Below are positions 32,235 to 41,461 of a stretch of DNA of 64,000 bases, in pieces (the stretch's first letter is position 1; the number at the start of each line of letters is the position of its first letter). The DNA lies in the NCBI GenBank assembly GCA_963835135.1, contig CAWIEF010000003.1:186001-250000 (forward strand). Reading direction: 5' to 3'. Source of the stretch: JAVVHH01 sp963835135 (lineage in GTDB: Bacteria > Pseudomonadota > Alphaproteobacteria > Acetobacterales > Acetobacteraceae). The notes under the pieces were generated by a model. That model searched no databases. It was not told the DNA's origin and saw nothing but the letters and a program-made list of their open reading frames with translations. The translations under genes and the position numbers were made by a program.

Positions 32235-34457
32235 CTAAGCCGGAACGGGGTGCGGCACAATCAGCGGCAGCGCCAGCGTCGCGACAGCGCCGTGCCCGTC
32301 CGGCCGGTCGTCCAACTCCAAGCGGCCGCCGTGATCCTCCATGATCTTCTTGACGATCGCCAAGCCGAGCCCGGTGCCTTTGGGCTTATGCGTCACATAG
32401 GGCTCCGTCAGACGCCCCCGGTCGGCCTGCGGCAGCCCGACGCCGTCATCGAGCACGTCGACCAGCGCCATGTTGTCCTGGGTGTGCACGACGACTTCGA
32501 TGCGCCCGATCTTGCCCTCGCCGTCACGCGCCCGCATGGCGACCGAGTCGGCCGCATTCTGCAGCAGGTTGGTCAGCGCCTGGCCGAGCAGCCGGCGGTC
32601 GCACAGCCCCATCGGCCCGCGCTCCGGGATATTGGTCACCCACTCGATCTCCGGCCGCGCGCTCCGCTGCAGGATGAGCGCCTCGCGCGCGACCCGGCCC
32701 ACGTCGTCGGTCTTGAGCACCGGCTGCGGCATGCGCGCGAAGGCGGAGAACTCGTCGACCATGCGGCCGATGTCGCCGACATGCCGCACGATGGTGTCGG
32801 CGCATTGAGCGAACGTCTCAGGGTCCGACTGGATCTCCTTAGTGAAGCGCCGTTTGAGCCGCTCGGCGCTGAGCTGGATCGGGGTCAGCGGGTTCTTGAT
32901 CTCATGCGCGATTCGGCGCGCCACGTCCGACCAGGCCGCCTTGCGCTGGGCCGATTGCAATTCGGTGATGTCGTCGAAGGTGACGACGTAGCCGTCCGGC
33001 CGGCCGCCGCGCAGGTCGGTACCGATCCGGACCAGCAGCGTGCGACGCCGCTGGGCCGGGCCGATCTCTACTTCGGCCGTGTGGGCGCGCTCGGGCTGGG
33101 CGGCCACCGACGCCAGCAGGTCGGCAAATTGCGGCACCGTCTCGCCCAGCTTGGAGCCGATCGCGTTGATCAGGTCGGTTCCCAGCAACTCGCTCGCCGC
33201 CCGGTTCGGCAGCTCGATCCGCCCCTGCACGTCGAGCCCGATCACGCCGGCCGACACGCCCGCCAGCACGGTCTCGGTGAAGCGCCGCCGCTCGTCGATC
33301 TGGCTGTAGGCGTCCATCAGTTCACCCCGCTGCGACCCGAGCTGCCCCGTCATCCGGTTGAAGGCGCGGCTCAGCCCGGCCACCTCGTCGTCGCTCTCCG
33401 TCTCCGGCACCCGAACCGTGAGGTCGCCGCCGCGCACCCGCTCGGCCGCGCGGATCAGCCCGCCGATCGGGCGCGCGATCTGGTTGGCCAGCACGAGCCC
33501 GATCAGGACGGCCGCCATCAGCACGAGCAGGGCGACCAGGGCGAAGATCATGGCGAAGGTGATCTGCAACTTGGTGCGGTTCTCGTCGAGCCGGCTGTAC
33601 TCCGCGACCGCCCGCTCGGTGCGGACCATGTGGTTGAGGATGTCCTGGTCGACCGGCCGGCCGATCTGCAACATCAGCGGCGGCGTCGAGTTGAGCTGGA
33701 CCACCGCGCGCACGCGGTTGTCGTCCGGCGATCCAAGGACGGCGACGTCCCCGCTGCGGGCCTGCTCGATCGCGGTCTGCGGCGCGGGCTCAACGCCCAG
33801 GCCCTCCATCGCGCCGATCCCGGCCACGACCTGCCCGGTCACCGGCTCGAAGATGATGGCCTCGGTCAGGCCGCGCAGGACGGTCTGCGTCTGCAGCACT
33901 TGCGCGAAGGCGTAGGGATCGTTGGCAAGCATTGCGCCCGCCCGGCTGAGGTCGTTGGCCATCCCGAGCGCGTCGGCGCGGATGTTGTTGCGGTGCTCCT
34001 CGAGATAGCCGCGGCTGGCCTCGAGCCCCTCGTTGAGCGCGGTGCGCACCCGGTCGTTGAACCAGGCCTGGATGCCGAGCGTGAAGAACGCGGTGGCGAA
34101 CAGCGCGACCAGGATCGTCGGGGTGACGGCGACCACGCTGAACAGCAGCACCAGCCGAACGTGCAGCCGCGACCCGGCCGATCCGCGCCGGCGCTCGACC
34201 CAAACCCGGGTCACCCGCCCGGCCAGCACGGCCCCGAGCAGCAATAGGACGGCGAGATTGGCCAGCACCATGACGAGCAGTCCGCTCGGGGTGAGCTGCA
34301 GCCGCATGCCGCCCGAGAGCACCACGAACGTCGCGATGCCGAGCGCGAGCGCGATCGAGGCGAGCACCAGCGTCACGGCCTTGCCGAGCAGGAGGTCGGC
34401 CACGCGCCGTGTCCTGGTGTCCGGCCGCAGTTGCGCGGGCTTGTTGGCGGCGTTCAT
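32235..34457 (-). CDS. ntrY: NtrY, membrane sensor histidine kinase
   Basis: Sensor of the NtrYX system, 740 residues. Three N-terminal membrane helices (about 25-50, 60-80, 98-125), a periplasmic sensor region (about 130-290), a fourth helix near 300-325, a HAMP domain (ANQIARPIGGLIRAAERVRG), a PAS domain (about 385-490), the phosphorylated His in RRIAHEIKNPLTPIQLSAER and the ATPase boxes NLLQNAADSV, DDGVGLP and GTGLGLAIVKKI. NtrYX responds to nitrogen status and, in some species, to redox or envelope signals. Confidence 0.94.
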   Translation of the reverse strand: MNAANKPAQLRPDTRTRRVADLLLGKAVTLVLASIALALGIATFVVLSGGMRLQLTPSGLLVMVLANLAVLLLLGAVLAGRVTRVWVERRRGSAGSRLHVRLVLLFSVVAVTPTILVALFATAFFTLGIQAWFNDRVRTALNEGLEASRGYLEEHRNNIRADALGMANDLSRAGAMLANDPYAFAQVLQTQTVLRGLTEAIIFEPVTGQVVAGIGAMEGLGVEPAPQTAIEQARSGDVAVLGSPDDNRVRAVVQLNSTPPLMLQIGRPVDQDILNHMVRTERAVAEYSRLDENRTKLQITFAMIFALVALLVLMAAVLIGLVLANQIARPIGGLIRAAERVRGGDLTVRVPETESDDEVAGLSRAFNRMTGQLGSQRGELMDAYSQIDERRRFTETVLAGVSAGVIGLDVQGRIELPNRAASELLGTDLINAIGSKLGETVPQFADLLASVAAQPERAHTAEVEIGPAQRRRTLLVRIGTDLRGGRPDGYVVTFDDITELQSAQRKAAWSDVARRIAHEIKNPLTPIQLSAERLKRRFTKEIQSDPETFAQCADTIVRHVGDIGRMVDEFSAFARMPQPVLKTDDVGRVAREALILQRSARPEIEWVTNIPERGPMGLCDRRLLGQALTNLLQNAADSVAMRARDGEGKIGRIEVVVHTQDNMALVDVLDDGVGLPQADRGRLTEPYVTHKPKGTGLGLAIVKKIMEDHGGRLELDDRPDGHGAVATLALPLIVPHPVPA

Positions 34458-34466
34458 GGCCGAACG

Positions 34467-35918
34467 CTAACCGATGCCGCGCACCACCGGAATGTCGAGA
34501 TCCCGGATTTTCTTGCGCAACGTGTTGCGATTCAGCCCCAGCATCGCCGCGGCCTTGATCTGGTTGCCGCGGGTGGCCGAGAGCGTCATCTGGATCAGCG
34601 GCCGCTCGACCTCGGCGATGACGCGGTCATAGATGTCGCGCATCGGCATGCCGTCGCGGCTGGCGGCCAGGAACTGCCGGATGTGCCGCTCGACCGCGAT
34701 CGCCAGCGGCTCGGGTCCGCCGCCCGAGACGGGCGCTTCGGCGGCGTCGCCGTTCTCCTGCAGTTCGGCGGCGATGACGTCGGCGTTGATGGTCTCTTGC
34801 GGATACAACGCCGCCAGGCGGCGCATCAGGTTCTCGAGCTCGCGGACGTTGCCGGGCCAGCGATGCTGCCGCAGCCGTTCGACCGCCGACTGGTCCAGCG
34901 ATTTCGGAGGCAGCCCGCTGTCGCGCGCCTTGTCCAGGAAGTGCCGGGCCAGCACCTGGATGTCCTCCAGCCGCTCGCGCAGGGGCGGCAGCCGGATCGG
35001 CACCACGTTGAGGCGGTAGAACAGGTCTTCGCGGAACTGCCCGGCCCGGATCGCCTGCCGCAGGTCGCGATGGGTGGCCGCCACGATGCGGACGTTGGCT
35101 CGGATAGGCTGGCGCCCGCCCACGGTGGTGAACTCGCCCTCCTGCAGGACGCGCAACAGCCGGGTCTGCGCCTCGGCCGGCATGTCGCCGATCTCGTCGA
35201 GGAACAGCGTGCCCCCGGCGGCCTGCTCGAACCGCCCCTGTGCCCGGTTGAGCGCGCCGGTGAACGCGCCGCGCTCATGGCCGAACAGCTCGCTCTCGAT
35301 CAGCTCGCGTGGGATGGCGGCCATGTTGATGGCGACGAACGGTCCGCTGCGGCGGCGGCCGTAATCGTGCAGGGCGCGCGCCACGAGCTCCTTGCCGGTG
35401 CCGGATTCGCCGTTGACCATGACGGTCAGGTCGGTGGTCGTGAGCCGGGCGATGCTGCGATAGATCTCCTGCATCGCTACCGAGCGGCCGATCAGCGGCA
35501 GGCGTTCGTCGCTGTCCGACGGATCGGCAGCGCCGGTCGGCTCGGCCTTGGGCGGCGCCGCCAGCGCCCTCCCGACGACGGAGAGAAGTTCCTTCAGGTC
35601 GAACGGCTTGGGCAGGTATTCGAACGCGCCCCGCTGCGCCGCCTTGACCGCCGTCATCAGCGTCGACTGCGCGCTCATCACCACCACCCGCAGCTCCGGC
35701 CGGATACGCTTGATCCGCGGGATCAGGTCGAGCCCGTTCTCGTCCGGCATGACCACGTCGGTGATCACGAGGTCGCCCTCGCCGTCTTCGACCCAGCGCC
35801 AGAGCGTCGCGGCATTGCCGGTGCAGCGGACCTGATAGCCGGAGCGGCCGAGCGCCTGCGTCAGCACGGTCCGGATGGAACGGTCGTCGTCGGCGACCAG
35901 CACGGTGGGCAACGTCAT
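34467..35918 (-). CDS. ntrC: NtrC, nitrogen regulation response regulator
   Basis: Sigma-54 activator of 483 residues from the ATG at 35918 (MTLPTVLVADDD). Receiver with Asp54 in LVITDVVMPDENG, AAA+ domain with Walker A NGESGTGKELVARA, intact GAFTGA in HERGAFTGALNRAQ and Walker B GTLFLDEIGDMP, and a Fis-type DNA-binding end (RGNQIKAAAMLGLNRNTLRK). An ATG nine codons upstream would overlap ntrB and gives a less typical N-terminus. Phosphorylated by NtrB under nitrogen limitation, it would drive sigma-54 promoters, possibly including the one proposed at 61.76 kb. Confidence 0.94.
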   Translation of the reverse strand: MTLPTVLVADDDRSIRTVLTQALGRSGYQVRCTGNAATLWRWVEDGEGDLVITDVVMPDENGLDLIPRIKRIRPELRVVVMSAQSTLMTAVKAAQRGAFEYLPKPFDLKELLSVVGRALAAPPKAEPTGAADPSDSDERLPLIGRSVAMQEIYRSIARLTTTDLTVMVNGESGTGKELVARALHDYGRRRSGPFVAINMAAIPRELIESELFGHERGAFTGALNRAQGRFEQAAGGTLFLDEIGDMPAEAQTRLLRVLQEGEFTTVGGRQPIRANVRIVAATHRDLRQAIRAGQFREDLFYRLNVVPIRLPPLRERLEDIQVLARHFLDKARDSGLPPKSLDQSAVERLRQHRWPGNVRELENLMRRLAALYPQETINADVIAAELQENGDAAEAPVSGGGPEPLAIAVERHIRQFLAASRDGMPMRDIYDRVIAEVERPLIQMTLSATRGNQIKAAAMLGLNRNTLRKKIRDLDIPVVRGIG

Positions 35919-35928
35919 CGGACTGCTT

Positions 35929-37083
35929 TCATTGGCCTTCACCATCCGACTCGGTCATCACCGGCAAACACAAGCGGAACTCGGTTCGGCCGGGACGGCT
36001 GTCGACCTCGATCAGCCCGCCGTGGTCGCCCACGATCTTGGCGACCAGTGCAAGTCCCAGACCACTGCCGGTGGACTTGCTGGTCACGAACGCCTCGAAC
36101 AGATGCGGGCGGATGTCGTCCGAAATGCCCGGCCCGTTGTCGCGCACGCTGACCACCAGCGGCAGGTGGATGCGCTGCGTGCTGCCCGCGATCGCGAGCC
36201 GCATGCCGTGCTGATATGCCGTGGACAGCGTGATCTCGGACCGGTCCCGCCCATGCGGATCGCCTTCGATCGCCTCGGCCGCGTTCTTGACCAGGTTGAA
36301 CAGGACTTGCACGAGCTGGTCCCGGTTGGCCCATACCGGCGGCAGCGACGGATCGTAGGTTTCCGTGATGCGCAGCCCGGCCGCCACGCCGCTTTGCGCC
36401 AGCCGGCGCACGTGCTCGAGCACGCGGTGGATGTTCACCGGGCGGCGCTCGACCGACTTCTCGCCGAACACCTCCATGCGGTCGACCAGTTCGCGGATGC
36501 GGTCGGCCTCGTCGCGGATCAGGTCGGTCAGCTCGCGGTCGGCCGGCAGCACGTTCGGCTCCAGCAACTGCGCGGCGCCGCGGATGCCGGAGAGCGGGTT
36601 CTTGACCTCGTGCGCGAGGATGGCCGCCATGCCGCTCACGCTGCGCGCGGCGCCGCGATAGGCGATCTGCCGATCGAGCGCCCTGGCCGCCGAGGCGTCC
36701 TGCAGGGTGATCAGCACGCAGCCGGGCTCCTCCGGCAGGCTGGTGACGTAGATGCTGATGTGGCGCTTCTTCAGCCGCGGGCTCTCGAGGTGGATGTCGT
36801 AATCGGAGATCGTGGTCTCTGACGCCCGCACCTGCGCGATGATCGGGAAGAGAGGGTTGTCCTCCGGCAGCAGGGCGCCGAGGCTGAGCTGGCCGAGTTG
36901 CATCATCGACAGGCCGAAGAACTGCTCCGCCGCCTGGTTGGCGTAGCGGAACACGTCGTTCGGATCGAGCAGCACGACTGGGATCGGCACGGCGCCGAGC
37001 ACGGCGAGCGCGTCGATCGGCGGCGGACGCCGGGTCAGGCGCTCGACGAGGGCAGTGCGGCCGCGTGCGACGACTCCCTTCAA
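35929..37083 (-). CDS. ntrB: NtrB, nitrogen regulation histidine kinase
   Basis: Cytoplasmic sensor kinase, 384 residues from the TTG at 37083 that overlaps the dusB stop (TTGA); GGAGG stands ten bases upstream. PAS domain near 30-130 (VLLDPNDVFRYANQAAEQFF), phosphoacceptor His in ILAHEVKNPLSGIRGAAQLL, and kinase boxes NLVKNAAEAIEGD, VRDNGPGISDD and GSGLGLALVAKIVGDHGG. The frame remains open upstream but that part overlaps dusB and is not kinase-like. It phosphorylates NtrC when PII proteins signal nitrogen shortage. Confidence 0.92.
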   Translation of the reverse strand: MKGVVARGRTALVERLTRRPPPIDALAVLGAVPIPVVLLDPNDVFRYANQAAEQFFGLSMMQLGQLSLGALLPEDNPLFPIIAQVRASETTISDYDIHLESPRLKKRHISIYVTSLPEEPGCVLITLQDASAARALDRQIAYRGAARSVSGMAAILAHEVKNPLSGIRGAAQLLEPNVLPADRELTDLIRDEADRIRELVDRMEVFGEKSVERRPVNIHRVLEHVRRLAQSGVAAGLRITETYDPSLPPVWANRDQLVQVLFNLVKNAAEAIEGDPHGRDRSEITLSTAYQHGMRLAIAGSTQRIHLPLVVSVRDNGPGISDDIRPHLFEAFVTSKSTGSGLGLALVAKIVGDHGGLIEVDSRPGRTEFRLCLPVMTESDGEGQ

Positions 37084-38153
37084 GCCGCTAAGGCCTCCAT
37101 GCTGGCGCCGGACCTGCTCCGTTCGATCAGCGGGTCGTAGAAGCGGTGGATCAGCGTCTCTACCGCGCTTGCGTCGGCGCAGCGGTTGACCGAGGCGCGG
37201 AACTCCGCCGAGCCCCATAACCCACTGGAATACCAGGACACGTGCTTGCGCGCGACGCGCATCCCGGCCTCGCGGCCGCAATGGTCCAGCATCGCCCGAT
37301 AATGGTCGAGCAGGATCTGCTTCTGCTCCAGCAAGCCCGGGTCCGGGATGCGACGTCCGGTCGCCAGGAACTCTGCCGCCTGGGCCGGGAACCACGGACG
37401 GCCATAGCAGCCGCGCCCGATCATGACGCCGTCCGCTCCCGACTGGCGCATCGCCTCGGCCGCGTCGTCGACCGTAAGCACATCGCCATTGACGATCACG
37501 GGGATGCCGACGGCCGCCTTGACCGTGGCCACGAAGCGCCAATCCGCGGTGCCGGTATAGAATTGCTGCCGGGTGCGGCCATGCACGGTCACCATCCGGA
37601 TGCCGCACTGCTCAGCGATGCGCGCCAGCGACGGCGCGTTCAGATGGGCGTGGTCCCACCCCATGCGCATCTTCAGCGTGACCGGTACCTCGACGGCGCG
37701 CACGACCGCGTCCAGCAGGCGGGCCGCCGCGACCTCGTCGCGCATCAGCGCCGACCCGGCGCTCTGCCCGACCGCAACCTTCTTGACGGGGCAGCCGAAA
37801 TTGATGTCGACCAGGTCGGCGCCATGCCCGACCGCGATCCGCGCCGCCTCCGCCATCGCGTCTGGATCGCAGCCGGCCAACTGCACCGAGGCGGGGCCGC
37901 CGCAGCCATCGACCTCGGCCATCCGTAGCGTCGTCCGGTTCTCGCGCACCATCGCCCACGAGGCGATCATTTCGGACACGACCAGGCCGGCCCCATGCCG
38001 CTTGGCGAGCCGCCGGAACGGCAGATCGGTCACCCCCGACATCGGCGCCAGGATCACCGGCCGCTCGATCAGCACGCGCGTTGCACCGCTGCCGAGCGTG
38101 ATCGGCAGAAACGCCGGCGTGTCCGAGACCAATTGACGATCAGTGATGCCCAT
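37080..38153 (-). CDS. dusB: tRNA-dihydrouridine synthase DusB
   Basis: FMN enzyme that reduces uridines in the tRNA D-loop, 357 residues. VILAPMSGVTDLPFRRLAKR, INFGCPVKKVAVGQSAGSAL (with the catalytic-type Cys), VTVHGRTRQQFYTG and VIVNGDVLT are all diagnostic. It was called nifR3 in older work because it heads the ntrBC operon in alphaproteobacteria, exactly as here. A likely promoter lies immediately upstream and the message may be nearly leaderless. The TGA stop overlaps the ntrB TTG. Confidence 0.94.
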   Translation of the reverse strand: MGITDRQLVSDTPAFLPITLGSGATRVLIERPVILAPMSGVTDLPFRRLAKRHGAGLVVSEMIASWAMVRENRTTLRMAEVDGCGGPASVQLAGCDPDAMAEAARIAVGHGADLVDINFGCPVKKVAVGQSAGSALMRDEVAAARLLDAVVRAVEVPVTLKMRMGWDHAHLNAPSLARIAEQCGIRMVTVHGRTRQQFYTGTADWRFVATVKAAVGIPVIVNGDVLTVDDAAEAMRQSGADGVMIGRGCYGRPWFPAQAAEFLATGRRIPDPGLLEQKQILLDHYRAMLDHCGREAGMRVARKHVSWYSSGLWGSAEFRASVNRCADASAVETLIHRFYDPLIERSRSGASMEALAA

Positions 38154-38164
38154 GATTTGGGCAA

Positions 38165-38192
38165 ACTATAACGTGTGTTGCTCGCGTGCAAA
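38165..38192 (-). promoter_or_regulatory. Candidate promoter of the dusB-ntr operon
   Basis: On the minus strand: TTTGCA, 16 bases, TATAGT. The -10 ends 11 bases before the dusB ATG, leaving a leader of only a few bases. No ribosome site is present before that ATG. Confidence 0.4.
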
Positions 38193-38254
38193 CACTCTGC
38201 GGCACCCGTGACGCAGGGTTGACGTGTTGCGGCCGGGCCAGCATTGCATGGGCC

Positions 38255-39415
38255 ATGCGAATTGCGGCGATCCTGGTTGCGGCCGGTTCCGGTCAGAGAT
38301 TTGGGTCGGAGCGGCCGAAGCAGTTCACCGAGTGCGCCGGCAAGCCGGTCGTCCGCTGGGCGGCCGAGCGTCTGACACCTCATGCGGCGCTCCTGCAACC
38401 GGTCGGCGATGCCGGTGCGCTGGACGCCGCGCTGGCCGGGCTGGCGCATCTGCCGGTGGTGGCCGGAGGCGCGACCCGGCAGGACAGCGTGCGGGCCGGG
38501 TTGGACGCGCTGGCGCCGTTCGAACCCGACATCGTGCTGATCCACGATGCCGCCCGACCGTTCCTGCCGAGCGGAACCATCCCTGCCCTGCTCGACGCCC
38601 TGACCCGGTGCGATGGCGCCATCCCCGCGATCCCCGTCGCCGATACGCTCAAGCGGGGCGTCGGCGGGCTGATTGCCGGCACGGTGCCGCGGGACGGCCT
38701 ACACCGGGCGCAGACCCCGCAGGCGTTCCGCTTCGCGACCATCCTCGACCTCCACCGCCGCCACGCCGGCGCGCCCGGCGCGACCGACGACGCGGCCTTG
38801 TTCGAACGCGCCGGCCTGGCGGTCGCGCTGGTGCCGGGTCATGACGACAACATCAAGCTCACCTACGCGGAGGATGCCGTTCGCATGGCACGGATACTCG
38901 CCCCGACGTTGGAACCCCGCACCGGCACCGGGTTCGATGTCCACGTGCTCGAGGCCGGCCGCAAGCTCATCCTGTGTGGGATCGAGGTGCCGCACGAGAA
39001 GGGCCTGTCCGGCCATTCCGATGCCGACGTCGGCATCCACGCCCTGTGCGACGCGATCTACGGCGCGCTCGCCGAAGGCGATATCGGCCGGCACTTCCCG
39101 CCCAGCGAAGCGACCTGGAAAGACGCCGACAGCGCCCGCTTCCTCCGGCATGCCGCCGCGCGGATCGCCGCCCGCGGGGGCCGCTTGAGCAACGCGGACG
39201 TCACGCTGATCTGCGAGCGCCCGAAGATCACGCCGCACGCGCCCGCCATGATCGCCCGTCTGGCCGAGTTGCTCGACGTGGAGGAGGGGAGAATCTCGGT
39301 GAAGGCGACGACGACGGAACGGCTCGGATTCGCCGGCCGCGGGGAGGGTATCGCCGCCCAAGCCGCCGTGACGCTCCTCGTTCCTCCACCGGGTGGAGCC
39401 GACGAAGCTCGTTAG
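38255..39415 (+). CDS. ispDF: Bifunctional IspD/IspF isoprenoid enzyme
   Basis: Fusion of two steps of the MEP pathway, 386 residues from the ATG at 38255. Residues 1-220 are IspD (MEP cytidylyltransferase): AILVAAGSGQRFGSERPKQF, LIHDAARPFLP and PRDGLHRAQTPQAF. Residues 222-386 are IspF (MECDP synthase): GTGFDVHVLE with metal-binding Asp228 and His230, GLSGHSDADVGIHALCDAI, and ISVKATTTERLGFAGRGEG. The fused form is common in alphaproteobacteria. An upstream in-frame ATG at 38186 lies in the dusB promoter region and is less likely. Divergent from dusB. Confidence 0.93.
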   Translation: MRIAAILVAAGSGQRFGSERPKQFTECAGKPVVRWAAERLTPHAALLQPVGDAGALDAALAGLAHLPVVAGGATRQDSVRAGLDALAPFEPDIVLIHDAARPFLPSGTIPALLDALTRCDGAIPAIPVADTLKRGVGGLIAGTVPRDGLHRAQTPQAFRFATILDLHRRHAGAPGATDDAALFERAGLAVALVPGHDDNIKLTYAEDAVRMARILAPTLEPRTGTGFDVHVLEAGRKLILCGIEVPHEKGLSGHSDADVGIHALCDAIYGALAEGDIGRHFPPSEATWKDADSARFLRHAAARIAARGGRLSNADVTLICERPKITPHAPAMIARLAELLDVEEGRISVKATTTERLGFAGRGEGIAAQAAVTLLVPPPGGADEAR

Positions 39416-39444
39416 CGTCAATCAAAGCGGATCGGCGGGCAGAG

Positions 39445-39521
39445 TGGTCGGAGCGGCGGGATTCGAACCCACGACCCTCAGTCCCCCAGACTGATGCGCT
39501 ACCAGACTGCGCTACGCTCCG
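39445..39521 (-). tRNA. tRNA-Pro (anticodon GGG)
   Basis: 77 nt with encoded CCA. Acceptor arms CGGAGCG / CGCTCCG pair fully, the anticodon stem is TCAGT / ACTGA with loop CTGGGGG (anticodon GGG), and the T arm holds GGTTCGAAT. The 5' ten bases overlap the 3' end of the merR-type gene on the same strand: its TAG stop equals positions 8-10 of the tRNA. Confidence 0.97.
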
Positions 39522-40045
39522 CCGGGCCGGGTCTTAGCAGTGTCGTCGACGTCGAGCAACGCCCGTAGCTCGACGAGCTCGCGTAACACCGCCTCCAGAA
39601 CCGCACGCAGGGCCGCTGCCTCGTCGGCGGGCGGCGCCGCGGGCGCGGATGGCTCGAGGCCCGGCAGGCTGGGAGGAGGCGCGGCGCGTTCCGCTTCGGC
39701 CGCGGCGCGCTCGGCCGGAGGCGCCGGCGGGATGTCATCAGCCAGTTGGCCGCCACCATCGCGGAGCAACCGCTGCACGCCCTTGATGGTATATCCCTGA
39801 ATATACAGCAAATCAGAGATCCGCCGCAGCAACTGGATATCGTCCGGCCGATAGTACCGCCGGCCGCCGCCGCGCTTGAGCGGCTTGATCTGCGGAAACT
39901 TGGTCTCCCAGAAGCGCAGCACGTGCTGCGGGATGTGCAGTTCGTCGGCGACTTCGCTGATCGTGCGAAAGGCCGTGGGCGCCTTCTTGGCCCGGAGCCG
40001 TGCCGGCTCGGTGTCATCGGGCAACATTCCGTTCTGTTCACTCAT
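39512..40045 (-). CDS. MerR family transcriptional regulator
   Basis: A 177-residue protein with an N-terminal MerR winged helix: RTISEVADELHIPQHVLRFW then FPQIKPLKRGGGRRYYRPDD and IQGYTIKGVQRLL. After residue 105 comes an Ala/Pro/Glu-rich linker and a short helical end. No cysteine pattern for metal sensing is seen. This protein is conserved downstream of ihfA in alphaproteobacteria; its target is unknown to me. Its stop codon lies inside the tRNA-Pro gene, so the two are probably cotranscribed. Confidence 0.87.
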   Translation of the reverse strand: MSEQNGMLPDDTEPARLRAKKAPTAFRTISEVADELHIPQHVLRFWETKFPQIKPLKRGGGRRYYRPDDIQLLRRISDLLYIQGYTIKGVQRLLRDGGGQLADDIPPAPPAERAAAEAERAAPPPSLPGLEPSAPAAPPADEAAALRAVLEAVLRELVELRALLDVDDTAKTRPGGA

Positions 40046-40053
40046 CCCGGCCG

Positions 40054-40368
40054 CTACTCGTCATCATCGACCGCCGGAATAGCCAAGCCATTGACTTGCG
40101 CCTTCAACACCTGGCTCGGCCGGAACGTCAGCACCCGGCGGGGCAGGATCGGCACCTCGATCCCCGTCTTCGGATTGCGGCCGATCCGGCGGCCCTTCTG
40201 GCGAACCGAGAAGGTGCCGAAACCGCTCAGCTTGACCGGCTCGCCGGCCTCGAGCGCTTGCGACATGCGTTCCAGCACCGTCTCCAGCAGCTCGGCCGAA
40301 TCGTTGCGGGAGAGGCCGACTTGCGCATAGATGGTCTCCGCAAGTTGCGCGCGCGTAACCGTGTTCAT
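40054..40368 (-). CDS. ihfA: Integration host factor subunit alpha
   Basis: DNA-bending protein, 104 residues. VTRAQLAETIYAQVGLSRND, the HU-family core VKLSGFGTFSVRQKGRRIGR and NPKTGIEVPILPRRVLTFRP (the DNA-intercalating arm with its Pro) are typical of IHF alpha. It pairs with IHF beta (not in the window) to bend DNA at promoters, including sigma-54 promoters, and at origins. It lies nine bp before the merR-type gene. Confidence 0.94.
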   Translation of the reverse strand: MNTVTRAQLAETIYAQVGLSRNDSAELLETVLERMSQALEAGEPVKLSGFGTFSVRQKGRRIGRNPKTGIEVPILPRRVLTFRPSQVLKAQVNGLAIPAVDDDE

Positions 40369-40476
40369 CCCGGCACGCTATGGGCTCACATCACCGTGGT
40401 CAAGCAAACCGCTTGATATAAAAGAAGATCATCTCGCGTGTGCCCAGGCGATCACGCCATGAGTGTTGCCGTTCGG

Positions 40477-41457
40477 CTACATGCGCACGAGCGCGCTGCC
40501 CCAGGTCAGCCCGCCGCCGAGTGCTTCCATCAGCACCAGTTCGCCGCGCTTGATGCGGCCGTCGCCGAACGCCTCGGCCAGAGCGAGCGGGATCGAGGCC
40601 GCCGACGTGTTGGCGTGACGGTCGACCGTAATGACGACCCGCTCGGGCGCCAGGCCGAGCTTCTTGCCCATCGCGTCGATGATGCGCCGGTTGGCCTGGT
40701 GCGGCACCAGCCAGTCCACGTCGTCATGCCCGAGCCCGTTGGCCGCCAGCGCCTCGTCCACGGCGGCGGCGAGCTTGGCCACGGCATGGCGGAAGATCTC
40801 CCGCCCATTCATCTTCAGATGGCCCGAGCGGTCCCGCCGTCCGACCGCGCCGTCGACGTAGAGCAGGTCGCCATGCCGCCCTTCGGCGTGCAGGTGCGTC
40901 GAGAGAATGCCGCGCCCGTCGGGGTCGCCGGGCTCGGCGGCGCGCAGATAGACCGCGCCGGCTCCGTCGCCGAACAGCACGCAGGTGCTGCGGTCGGTCC
41001 AGTCCAGGATGCGGGAGTATACTTCGCTGCCGATGACGAGCACCCCGCGGACCTGGCCGGCCTGGATCATGGCATCCGCAATCGACAGGGCATACACGAA
41101 CCCACTGCAGGCGGCCGACACGTCGAACCCGAAGCCGGCCGGCATGCCGAGCGCGGCCTGCACGCGCACCGCTGTGGACGGAAACGCCTGGTCCGGGGTT
41201 GCGGTCGCGAGGATGACGGCGTCGACGTCACCGGGTCCAGCGCCGGCGCGTTCGAGCGCTTGCCGGGCGGCGGCTTCGGCCATGCTGGCGCAGGTCTCGC
41301 CGGCGCCGACGATCCGGCGCTCGCCGATCCCGGTCCGCTCGCGGATCCAGGCGTCGCTGGTCTCCAGGCTGCAGGCGAGTTCGTCGTTGGTCACGACCCG
41401 GGCCGGCAGATAGCCGCCGATACCGGCCAGAACGGCGCGGGGCCGACCCGTCGTCAT
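40477..41457 (-). CDS. fabH: 3-oxoacyl-ACP synthase III (FabH)
   Basis: Condensing enzyme that starts fatty acid synthesis from acetyl-CoA and malonyl-ACP, 326 residues. The catalytic triad is visible: Cys117 in DVSAACSGFVYAL, His in WLVPHQANRRI and Asn in RHANTSAASIP. SDAWIRERTGIGERRI near residue 35 and the C-terminal LMEALGGGLTWGSALVR complete the family pattern. It lies four bases after plsX in the rpmF-plsX-fabH run, a universal arrangement in proteobacteria. Confidence 0.95.
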   Translation of the reverse strand: MTTGRPRAVLAGIGGYLPARVVTNDELACSLETSDAWIRERTGIGERRIVGAGETCASMAEAAARQALERAGAGPGDVDAVILATATPDQAFPSTAVRVQAALGMPAGFGFDVSAACSGFVYALSIADAMIQAGQVRGVLVIGSEVYSRILDWTDRSTCVLFGDGAGAVYLRAAEPGDPDGRGILSTHLHAEGRHGDLLYVDGAVGRRDRSGHLKMNGREIFRHAVAKLAAAVDEALAANGLGHDDVDWLVPHQANRRIIDAMGKKLGLAPERVVITVDRHANTSAASIPLALAEAFGDGRIKRGELVLMEALGGGLTWGSALVRM

Positions 41458-41461
41458 GGCG

